From: Pyrinomonadaceae bacterium
GTDB lineage: Bacteria; Acidobacteriota; Blastocatellia; Pyrinomonadales; Pyrinomonadaceae
DNA: 6,757 bases
Direction: 5' to 3'
NCBI GenBank assembly: GCA_013812565.1
Contig: JACCTF010001058.1
Location: 1-6,757 of the forward strand
Part shown: positions 1-5,569 of the stretch, piece by piece
Numbering within the stretch: the first letter of the stretch is position 1
Layout: each line of letters opens with the position of its first letter
Program-made: the position numbers and the translations under genes
The notes under the pieces: model-generated
Told to the model about the DNA's origin: nothing
Database searches by the model: none
Seen by the model: the letters and a program-made list of their open reading frames with translations, nothing else

Positions 1-620
1 GCCACGGTTCCCGCTGCCATTTTATCCCAATCGGTTTTACTCCAACCGAACTCATGAATCATCGGCGCAAGCGTCAACCCCGTATCAGTACACCGTCCGG
101 TGATAACTACCTGCGCACTCCGGTTAAGAGCTTCCACAATCGGCCATGCGCCGAGGTAGGCATTTGCGCTTTGGATTCGATCACGCACCGCGGCGAGCGG
201 TTCCCCAGTGTCCATGTTACGCAGCTCTATGCCGCGCGCCAGCAGGTCATCGAGGCGTTCCATGATGTCGTCGCCCGTCACGGTGCAGATGCGAACTTTG
301 CCCACGAGTCCTGCTTCGCGTGCCGCTTCACAGACGGCCGCGGCACACCCTTCCGGATTAACGCCCCCGGCGTTCGCCGTCACACGGATGTTTCGCTCAA
401 CGCACGCGGGCAGTATCTGCTTCATCAGCGGCACAAAGTCGCGCGCATACCCGGCTGTCTTGTCGCGCGCACGCTGTTTCTGCATGATTGACATCGTGAC
501 TTCCGCCAGATAGTCGAGCATCAGGTAATCAATCGGACCACCTTCGACCTGTCGCACCGGAGCGTCCGGCAAGTCGCCCCAGAAGCCTTGTCCACTCGCA
601 ATGCGAATCCGCTCTTTCAT
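1..620 (-). CDS. AtuA-like (DUF1446) protein, N-terminal part, cut by window edge
   Basis: Translating the minus strand from the ATG at 620 gives 206 residues that run off the window without a stop. The N-terminus ([11 protein letters not shown], residues 6-16), [10 protein letters not shown] (36-45), [11 protein letters not shown] (81-91) and [19 protein letters not shown] (175-193) match the conserved landmarks of the acyclic terpene utilization AtuA family, DUF1446. The biochemical role of AtuA is not settled. In Pseudomonas, atuA lies in the citronellol/geraniol degradation cluster with geranyl-CoA carboxylase. No signal peptide or membrane segment is visible, so it should be cytoplasmic. 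The start is well fixed, because an in-frame TAA at 627-629 leaves this ATG as the first in-frame start. The ribosome binding site is poor: AAAGGG ends only two bases before the ATG. A carboxyltransferase gene upstream on the same strand supports a shared acyl-CoA pathway. More than half of a typical family member lies outside the window. Confidence 0.88.
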   Translation of the reverse strand, partial: MKERIRIASGQGFWGDLPDAPVRQVEGGPIDYLMLDYLAEVTMSIMQKQRARDKTAGYARDFVPLMKQILPACVERNIRVTANAGGVNPEGCAAAVCEAAREAGLVGKVRICTVTGDDIMERLDDLLARGIELRNMDTGEPLAAVRDRIQSANAYLGAWPIVEALNRSAQVVITGRCTDTGLTLAPMIHEFGWSKTDWDKMAAGTV

Positions 621-679
621 CGCCCTTTAGTTGAAACCGAAGAATCTTTACTCAAACCTAAAAGCTAATCATGCTGATA

Positions 680-685
680 AATATA
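680..685 (-). promoter_or_regulatory. possible -10 element for the AtuA-like gene
   Basis: TATATT on the minus strand matches five of six bases of a sigma-70 -10 box and lies 59 bases before the AtuA-like start. No convincing -35 hexamer is found 16-18 bp upstream, because that position is filled by the hairpin at 685-726. It may simply be the AU-rich tail of that hairpin, so the call is weak. Confidence 0.2.
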
Positions 686-726
686 CGCGGACGGCGCATC
701 CTGTTTCGTGGACGCACCGCCCGCGC
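685..726 (-). terminator. strong minus-strand hairpin, possible terminator or leader structure
   Basis: Positions 685-701 and 710-726 form an inverted repeat with an 8-base loop (702-709). In minus-strand RNA all 17 positions of the stem pair. Thirteen are Watson-Crick pairs and four are G-U wobbles. In plus-strand RNA the same four positions would be A-C mismatches. The structure lies 75 bases past the stop of the secreted-protein gene and about 65 bases before the AtuA-like start. It is followed by the moderately U-rich tail AUAUUUAUC rather than a clean U run. It could end transcription of the upstream gene or act in the 5' leader of the downstream one. The pairing is read directly; the function is inferred. 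Confidence 0.45.
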
Positions 727-800
727 GCTGAATTGCTGAATGAAGAAACACTCAGCCAGGTTAATCGACGGGTACTGCCACGACACCTTGCTTCGCGAGT

Positions 801-2096
801 TTAAGGCGTCGTGGTAGCAGGAGTCTGCGATGTCGAAGGCGATTGCGGATCGGTCGTTGTAGTGGTGCTCCGGTTCCGGTTGCGACGGCTGCCGCGACGG
901 CGGGGCGTTGTCCCCGTGCTCGTGTCGCTTTGCGTTCCGCTGGTTGTACTCGCGTCGCTCTGCGGCGTGGTTGTGCCCGTCGTAGTTGTGCCCGTACTGG
1001 TGCCGGTCGCATCCGTACTTGTACCGCTTTGTGGTTGGCTAGCGGCATCCGTGCTCATGCTCGGGTCGGTAGTGGCGCTGCGACTGCCACGGCGACCGCG
1101 ACGACCGCGGGCTGTTGAACTGCCGGACGTGAACGAGAATTCGCGTCTTTCGCCAGGTACGCTTCTAAGCGTCAGACGGTCGCCTCTTTTACGCGCGCTC
1201 AGCGAGATGATCGTCGGAGCCGCGGCGGTCTGTCCTCCTGCGGCAGGCGTTGTGGCCTGGCCCGCGGCGGACGCGGCGGCGGCGTCGCCGAACTGCATAG
1301 TGACCGCAGTGTAGCCGCGCGTGGTGGCACCCGTGACGCGACCGGCCTGCGTTGTTGAACCGCTTGCTAAAGTGAATTGATTGCCGGTGATGGTTAATGT
1401 GGCCTCTCCGGTCAAGCCGCCCTCCGGATAGTTAACCATGCCGGTATAGGTGCCGGAAAGATCAGCTTGCTCACTAGCTGCCATCGCACCGCCGCTGCTC
1501 ATGCCGCCCTGCTGCGGGGTCGCTCCGGCGGAAGCGTCGGCTGGTGTGCCGGTTTGCGTCTGACCAGATGCATCTGCGGGCGTCCCGGTCTGATCGGACA
1601 TAGCACCGCTCGTGCCTGCGGCGCCGGTGTTGCGGCGACCACGACGGCCACGGCGTCCACCGCGCCGCGTTCCGGGGTCGGTTTGCATACTGGGATCGGT
1701 CGGTGTTGTCGCAGAACTGTCCTGCGTCGTGGCTGATGGGTCGGTCGGCGTCGTGGTGCTGGAGGGCGTGCCGCTTGGCGTCGTGGTGCCAGCCGCACCG
1801 GAAGTTGTGCCTGTCCCGCTTTGTGTTTCGGGGGACGTGCCGGCTCCGCTCTGACCAGACTGGTCTGTGCTCATGTTGCGGCGACCGCTGCGGCGACGAC
1901 CACTGCGACGACCAGTGGAGGGCGTGGCGCCCTCCTGCGTGCTCATGTTTGTGGCGGGCGTCGTTGTCGTCGTCGTCGTGCTGCTGCCGGTTTGATCTTG
2001 TGCCAGCACAACGAGATCGGCGGCGACGAGGGCCACAGAAACGATGAGCACAAATAGGCGGACAACGGTGCGCGTTGCGCTGTTGTTCTTGCTCAC
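801..2096 (-). CDS. secreted Thr/Ser/Gly-rich protein with four arginine clusters, function unknown
   Basis: This 431-residue protein starts with a signal peptide: a polar basic n-region (1-13), then a hydrophobic core (about 14-31). Cleavage probably lies after VAA (26) or LAQ (33). Most of the mature chain is low complexity, rich in Thr, Ser, Gly, Ala and Asp/Pro (for example TPTDPSATT). It is punctuated by four basic islands of Arg with Gly, Ser or Asn, at 63-73, 144-155, 330-339 and 399-409. Between islands two and three is a likely folded, beta-strand-rich core (about 212-325), starting SGTYTGMVNYPEGGLTGEA and broken by an Ala/Gly/Thr insertion (272-293). I remember similar cores in hypothetical acidobacterial proteins but cannot name a domain. 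The start is GTG, chosen because a strong Shine-Dalgarno lies 8 bases upstream and the signal peptide begins there. A surface or matrix protein binding polyanions is possible, but that is inference. There are no Cys residues, no sortase motif and no lipobox. Confidence 0.82.
   Translation of the reverse strand: MSKNNSATRTVVRLFVLIVSVALVAADLVVLAQDQTGSSTTTTTTTPATNMSTQEGATPSTGRRSGRRRSGRRNMSTDQSGQSGAGTSPETQSGTGTTSGAAGTTTPSGTPSSTTTPTDPSATTQDSSATTPTDPSMQTDPGTRRGGRRGRRGRRNTGAAGTSGAMSDQTGTPADASGQTQTGTPADASAGATPQQGGMSSGGAMAASEQADLSGTYTGMVNYPEGGLTGEATLTITGNQFTLASGSTTQAGRVTGATTRGYTAVTMQFGDAAAASAAGQATTPAAGGQTAAAPTIISLSARKRGDRLTLRSVPGERREFSFTSGSSTARGRRGRRGSRSATTDPSMSTDAASQPQSGTSTDATGTSTGTTTTGTTTPQSDASTTSGTQSDTSTGTTPRRRGSRRNRNRSTTTTTDPQSPSTSQTPATTTP
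1959..1979 (-). repeat. ACG trinucleotide tract coding seven threonines
   Basis: Seven threonine codons in a row (residues 40-46 of the secreted protein) are six ACG and one ACA, making a short, nearly perfect triplet repeat just after the signal peptide. Slippage here would change linker length without shifting the frame. Confidence 0.6.
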
Positions 2097-2104
2097 GGGT
2101 GTAT

Positions 2105-2110
2105 CTCCTT
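2105..2110 (-). promoter_or_regulatory. Shine-Dalgarno that fixes the GTG start of the secreted protein
   Basis: The minus strand reads AGAAGGAGAT just upstream of the GTG at 2096. Its AAGGAG core leaves 8 bases to the start codon. This is the best ribosome binding site in the window, and it suggests separate, efficient translation of this gene rather than coupling to the distant carboxylase gene. Confidence 0.75.
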
Positions 2111-2326
2111 CTGTGTTAGTTGCACACGCCTTTTAGAAAAAGCTTAGCGCGCGTCAGATTAAATGTTAAAGCGGCCACTTCGATACTAATTTTGTGGTTC
2201 AACCGAACAAGGGATGTTCACATGAAGGTATGCACCACCTAGCACTGTCTCGTCGGTGAACTGAAGCATACGTCAGCCGCTAGCGCATGAGCTCCCATTC
2301 GTTCGCGTTCTCTAATGATATGAAGT

Positions 2327-2369
2327 GCGGCTGCCAGGCCAAAGCGTTGGGGAGATGCTAGGCAGCCAC
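2327..2369 (-). repeat. nested inverted repeat downstream of the carboxylase gene
   Basis: GCGGCTGCC at 2327-2335 pairs with GGCAGCCAC at 2361-2369. Eight of nine positions are Watson-Crick and the ninth is a G-U wobble in minus-strand RNA. Inside the 25-base loop, CCAA (2339-2342) pairs with TTGG (2347-2350). It begins about 100 bases past the carboxylase stop and has no U run after it, so it is not a classical terminator. It may be an RNA-stabilising end structure or chance. Confidence 0.3.
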
Positions 2370-2470
2370 CTGTACCGAAAAAGTGCTGGTAGTTTCGCAT
2401 AAGAACAAGCGATATGCACGCGGACTTGCACACTGCAGAGTCCTCTGTAATCGGCAAAGCTTACGGCAAA

Positions 2471-4132
2471 CTACAATGGGGTCACTATTGAGGGTAGCAC
2501 AAATGGCCCTAAGTGTGGGCCGTCGTAGTTTAAGCTGGTGCGCAAAGCCAGTTCCAATGCGTTGCGCGTTTCTTGGGGCACAATAACCGCATCGACGAAT
2601 CCACGCGCCGCAGCATATTTGGCATCAAGTTGATTTTCGTAATCGGCCCGCACCTTCTCCATGTCAGCGCGCAACTGATCTTCGGGGTTGCGCCCTTCCA
2701 GTTTCAACTTTTCGAGCTGTGTCCCAAACAAGGCTTGTACTGCCGAATCACCTTCCATCACGCCCATTCGCCCCGTCGGCCAGGTGAAGATAAAGTCGGG
2801 ATCGAAACCTTGGCCTGCCATCGCATAGTAACCTGCTCCTGACGCATGGTTGATGGTCAAGACGATCTTCGGCACAAAGGCCGTCGCCATCGCTTCGACA
2901 AAACGCGCTCCGGCGCGAATGATGCCGGAGTGTTCGGCTTCTGCTCCGACCATAAAACCAGATACGTCCTGCACGAAGACGAGCGGCGTCCGATGACGAT
3001 TGCACACTTCAATAAAGTAAGCGACCTTCTCTGCGGAATCGGCGTAGATGATGCCGCCGAAGCGGGGCGGGCCGCCTGCGGGCGGGCGCAGCAGGCCGCG
3101 ATTGTTTGCGATGATGCCGACGGGCATGCCGCCGATGCGCGCCTGCCCGGTGATAACCTCTCTTGCATAGTCTGTTTGAAACTCATCCAAGTGACCGCCA
3201 TCCAATAAACAGCGAAGCAACTCGCGCACGTCATAAGGTTGACGATGATCTTCGGGAAGGATTGTATAAATGTCTTCGAGGGGACGCGCGGCTTCAACTC
3301 TCTCAGGAGTGGGATCGCAGCTTCGCGGTTTGGTTGGAAGCTCCGCGATGAACTCCCGAATTTTTGTGATGCACGCTTCGTCGTTTGCCACGCGGTAGTG
3401 GGCCACGCCGGAAAGCTCTGTATGAGTGCGCGCGCCGCCAAGGGTTTCGTTGTCGATTGTTTGGCCCGTTGCGCCCTTCACAAGGTTTGCGCCGCCCAAG
3501 CCCATGAATGAAGTGCCTTCGACCATCACGATGACATCTGACAGCGCCGGCAGATATGCGCCACCAGCAACGCATGGTCCCATCACGGCAGCGATCTGCG
3601 GAACATGAAGGTAGCGCCGCATGATCGAGTTGTAATAGAAAATGCGTGACGCGCCGTACTGGCCCGGAAAGACACCGCTTTGGTAGGGCAAGTTGACGCC
3701 CGCCGAATCCACAAGGTAGATGATGGGGACGCGCGAGCGCATCGCGATCTCCTGCGCCCGCAGGATTTTTGTAATCGTTTCCGGCCACCACGAGCCTGCC
3801 TTCACCGTGGCATCGTTCGCGACCACCACCACCTCACGCCCGCTCACGCGCCCAACCATTGTAACCACACCGGCCGCCGGAGCCGCTCCATTATATTTAT
3901 CATAGGCGACCAACAAACCGATCTCCTGCACAAAGGAACTCGGATCAAACAGCAAATCACAGCGCTCGCGAGCTGTCAGCTTGCCCTGCTTGTGCTGGCG
4001 TTCGATTTTGTCTTCACCGCCACCGCGACGCAGATCAGCTTCAATCCGCTGGAGATCCGATACAAGCTTGCGCAGATGGCTTATAACGGAAGCGTTTTGA
4101 TCATCGGTCTTATGTTCAAGAACTCTCGGCAT
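2471..4132 (-). CDS. acyl-CoA carboxylase, carboxyltransferase (beta) subunit
   Basis: This 553-residue protein (numbered here from the ATG at 4132) belongs to the biotin-dependent carboxyltransferase family. The family moves CO2 from carboxybiotin to an acyl-CoA in the cytoplasm. GKLTARER (50-57) leads into the N-terminal crotonase-like half. There VDSAGVNLP (141-149) and GPCVAGGAYLPA (185-196) form part of the CoA and oxyanion pocket. The C-terminal half carries VTGQARI-like VITGQARIGGMPVG (326-339), VQDVSGFMVG (387-396) and NHASGAGYYAMAG (428-440). Order, length and the FMVG motif fit the methylcrotonyl-CoA/geranyl-CoA carboxylase beta branch better than acetyl- or propionyl-CoA types, but the substrate cannot be read from sequence. 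There is no biotin attachment motif or biotin carboxylase here, so that partner must be encoded elsewhere. A GTG directly before the ATG (4133-4135) could also start it; only a weak GAAGAT lies upstream. The AtuA-like gene downstream supports branched acyl or terpene catabolism. Confidence 0.92.
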   Translation of the reverse strand: MPRVLEHKTDDQNASVISHLRKLVSDLQRIEADLRRGGGEDKIERQHKQGKLTARERCDLLFDPSSFVQEIGLLVAYDKYNGAAPAAGVVTMVGRVSGREVVVVANDATVKAGSWWPETITKILRAQEIAMRSRVPIIYLVDSAGVNLPYQSGVFPGQYGASRIFYYNSIMRRYLHVPQIAAVMGPCVAGGAYLPALSDVIVMVEGTSFMGLGGANLVKGATGQTIDNETLGGARTHTELSGVAHYRVANDEACITKIREFIAELPTKPRSCDPTPERVEAARPLEDIYTILPEDHRQPYDVRELLRCLLDGGHLDEFQTDYAREVITGQARIGGMPVGIIANNRGLLRPPAGGPPRFGGIIYADSAEKVAYFIEVCNRHRTPLVFVQDVSGFMVGAEAEHSGIIRAGARFVEAMATAFVPKIVLTINHASGAGYYAMAGQGFDPDFIFTWPTGRMGVMEGDSAVQALFGTQLEKLKLEGRNPEDQLRADMEKVRADYENQLDAKYAAARGFVDAVIVPQETRNALELALRTSLNYDGPHLGPFVLPSIVTPL

Positions 4133-4213
4133 CACAGTATCTTCAGTGGTCAGAGATCAACCACAATCACCGGCACGTAGCTGCTGGTTATTCGCACCAA
4201 ATAAATAGGAATA

Positions 4214-4242
4214 GTTATAGTATTAGTATCAGGGTCATTTAA
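4214..4242 (-). promoter_or_regulatory. possible hybrid promoter for the carboxylase gene using the insertion-sequence end
   Basis: On the minus strand, TATAAC (4214-4219, five of six matches to the -10 consensus) lies 17 bp from TTAAAT (4237-4242), a weak -35 with three of six matches. That -35 lies inside the left inverted repeat of the insertion sequence. If it works, the inserted element supplies half of the promoter for the carboxylase gene, about 80 bases upstream of its start. Confidence 0.25.
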
Positions 4243-4247
4243 TTCTC
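4230..4247. repeat. left terminal inverted repeat of the insertion sequence
   Basis: CAGGGTCATTTAATTCTC matches the reverse complement of 5464-5481 at all 18 positions. Similarity stops at the next base inward. It contains the last codons and the stop of the transposase gene. Confidence 0.93.
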
Positions 4248-5371
4248 GATGGGATGCCAATAGCGGCCAGAGCAGCCCAAGGCTTAGCGGCAAACCTCCT
4301 GCACGCCGCAGCAATGTTGGGTTCTCCCATTAATCGCATCATCCCGATCGCCGTGTTGCGCAATGTCGTCATCACTTGCGGAATGTTTCCAACTCTGACC
4401 TGCGAGCGATCCTCATCGAAAGTGACATCCCGCACCCAGTGCGATTGGTTCTCAATGGTCCAGTGTCGGCGAACAATTTCCAGCAGTGTTTTGGCGTCCG
4501 CCTTTTCCGCCCCGAGGCTGGTTACTCCATAAACAGTCTCGACCCTGTACTGACCACTCTTTTTGATTGTCACTTTTCTCTCAACTTCAAAGACCTGCTG
4601 CATCCCGGGCCAATCGCTATAACCCGTGAGGGCTTGGGTCACGCTTAAGCTTCTCTCTTCAATGCGCCCATGACCCTCATCGATGGTCGCCGAAACTTCT
4701 CCTGAGAAGCACTCTCGATCCTTAAAGATGTCACTAATATCTGCCAGCAGGGTGGGCTGGTTACCTTTGACAATCATCACATAATCACCACCCTGGTCGG
4801 TGACTGTGTGCGCCACTTCTCGCTGCGTCAATAAGGCATCACACGTCACGACTTTTCCCTTAAGCATCAATTCTTTGAGCAAATCCAGGACGACACCAAT
4901 CTCATTTGTTTTCTCATCAACCGCGACCTGAGCTAAGGTCATGCCTAATCTCTGCCCAAGTGCTGACAGTAGATGCGCCGCCCGAGCACCCTGCTTACGA
5001 CTCCCGCGTAAGGTCTTGCCATCGAGACAGACCTGTTCCACCTGCGGTGACTCTTCCTGCGTTAGTTGGATTAAACCTTCTGCCCATTGACCTAACTTAG
5101 TTTCCAATTCCGCTTGATTGAGCCTGCGATAAACATTGAAGAATGTCGCCGCACACGGCGCCACCCCCTTTGTAAAGCCGAGGGCCGCCAAAAACTCCGT
5201 GCCATAATTGCGCCCCCATTCGGCCATCGCGTGATAGCTGCGATAACCACATAGCATGGCCGCGATGGAGAGGGCGAGGATGGCTGAGAGAGAATGTCGC
5301 TTGCCTCGCTCTTGACGATTGTCGGTGATGTCGCATAATACCTGCATCAAGACAGGACTGTGTTTTGTCAT
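4235..5371 (-). CDS. ISAs1-family DDE transposase
   Basis: This is a 378-residue transposase, the normal full length for the family. An N-terminal helical domain (about 1-95, with LSAILALSIAAMLCGYRSYHAMAEW-like sequence at 28-52) matches the region found before the catalytic core of ISAs1 and H-repeat proteins. The RNase H-like core shows the expected acidic triad: D117 in LDGKTLRGS, D178 in TCDALLTQ, and E307 in HWTIENQSHW. GHGRIEER (233-240) is a further family landmark. It would cut and join the element's ends to move it. The ATG at 5371 follows GGGGTGAG by five bases, a good ribosome binding site. That site lies in a hairpin with upstream leader sequence, which should lower translation. 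The last codons, Arg-Ile-Lys and TGA, lie inside the left inverted repeat. No frameshift or early stop is present. Confidence 0.95.
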   Translation of the reverse strand: MTKHSPVLMQVLCDITDNRQERGKRHSLSAILALSIAAMLCGYRSYHAMAEWGRNYGTEFLAALGFTKGVAPCAATFFNVYRRLNQAELETKLGQWAEGLIQLTQEESPQVEQVCLDGKTLRGSRKQGARAAHLLSALGQRLGMTLAQVAVDEKTNEIGVVLDLLKELMLKGKVVTCDALLTQREVAHTVTDQGGDYVMIVKGNQPTLLADISDIFKDRECFSGEVSATIDEGHGRIEERSLSVTQALTGYSDWPGMQQVFEVERKVTIKKSGQYRVETVYGVTSLGAEKADAKTLLEIVRRHWTIENQSHWVRDVTFDEDRSQVRVGNIPQVMTTLRNTAIGMMRLMGEPNIAAACRRFAAKPWAALAAIGIPSRIK

Positions 5372-5375
5372 TGAT

Positions 5376-5417
5376 TCTCACCCCGGATTTATTTGGTCGT
5401 AAATCTCTGGGGTGAGA
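5376..5417 (-). promoter_or_regulatory. leader hairpin covering the transposase ribosome binding site
   Basis: TCTCACCCC (5376-5384) and GGGGTGAGA (5409-5417) are perfect inverted repeats. A second 5-bp stem, GATTT/AAATC (5386-5390 with 5401-5405), sits inside around a 10-base loop. In the transposase mRNA the downstream arm is the Shine-Dalgarno GGGGTGAG, five bases before the ATG, so the fold hides the ribosome binding site. Low transposase translation through such folds is known from other insertion sequences. Its role here is inferred. Confidence 0.6.
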
Positions 5418-5463
5418 TTTTCTCTTTTTGACTTATTTGTTCAAGGCTTTGGTGTACATCTCT

Positions 5464-5481
5464 GAGAATTAAATGACCCTG
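5464..5481. repeat. right terminal inverted repeat of the insertion sequence
   Basis: GAGAATTAAATGACCCTG is the exact reverse complement of the left end at 4230-4247. It marks the outer boundary, 17 bp before the -35 box of the ffh promoter. Confidence 0.93.
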
Positions 5482-5498
5482 GCCATTTAGTCCCTTCC

Positions 5499-5528
5499 TT
5501 GACAGCGCTTTGCCTGCCCCGGTATCAT
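5499..5528 (+). promoter_or_regulatory. sigma-70-type promoter for ffh
   Basis: A perfect -35 TTGACA (5499-5504) is followed after 18 bp by TATCAT (5523-5528), five of six matches to the -10 consensus. Transcription should start near 5535, giving a leader of about 35 bases before the ffh ATG. The promoter lies wholly outside the insertion sequence, so ffh should still be expressed. Confidence 0.7.
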
Positions 5529-5569
5529 CCCCGTTTTCGACTTCGATGCTTAACCCTTTCTAATGCAGT

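Larger units (their letters stand above)
2097..2470. other. gene-free stretch between carboxylase and secreted-protein genes
   Basis: No convincing gene is found in these 374 bases. A 72-codon minus-strand frame (2239-2457) has only a TTG start with no ribosome binding site and no family I can recognise. The stretch holds a nested hairpin at 2327-2369, a short palindrome GGTTCAACC at 2196-2204, and the ribosome binding site of the secreted-protein gene. A promoter for that gene is expected here. TAGTAT near 2184-2189 on the minus strand, with TTGTTC 16 bp upstream, is too weak to call. The gap is long for a tight operon, so the secreted-protein gene is probably transcribed on its own. Confidence 0.6.
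4230..5481 (-). mobile_element. complete ISAs1-family insertion sequence, 1252 bp
   Basis: The element is bounded by 18-bp perfect terminal inverted repeats (4230-4247 and 5464-5481) that begin CAGGGTCATTT. It encodes one full-length DDE transposase filling nearly all of it. Length, one-gene layout and transposase type fit the ISAs1 family, whose members usually make 8-10 bp target duplications. Here the bases next to the two ends differ (ATTAGTAT on the left, GCCATTTA on the right), so no duplication is visible. The element lies between the carboxylase gene and the oppositely oriented ffh, in what would otherwise be about 182 bp of divergent intergenic DNA. It looks potentially active, because neither the ends nor the reading frame are damaged. 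Confidence 0.93.

Noticed and set aside
54..513. Two plus-strand frames opposite the AtuA-like gene
   Set aside because: The minus strand shows clear family motifs across the whole stretch; the plus-strand frames show none.
811..1314. Long plus-strand open frame of 167 codons opposite the secreted-protein gene, with several other frames in the same region
   Set aside because: It is the complement of Thr/Arg/Gly-rich codons, which contain few stop triplets on the other strand. Its protein is an unbroken Val/Leu/Pro/Arg low-complexity string with no ribosome binding site, while the minus-strand frame has a signal peptide and a strong Shine-Dalgarno.
2196..2204. Palindrome GGTTCAACC upstream of the secreted-protein gene as an operator
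   Set aside because: A nine-base palindrome with an unpaired centre is common by chance. No second copy or linked regulator gene is visible.
2239..2457. Minus-strand 72-codon frame in the gap after the carboxylase gene
   Set aside because: It has a TTG start with no ribosome binding site. The middle (GGCLASPQRFGLAAALHIIR) faintly recalls a thiolase-like tail, but the likeness is too slight to call a gene or a remnant.
2857..3791. Minus-strand frames of 162 and 194 codons inside the carboxyltransferase gene
   Set aside because: These are out-of-frame readings of the carboxyltransferase, which is intact in its own frame. They are not frameshifted pieces.
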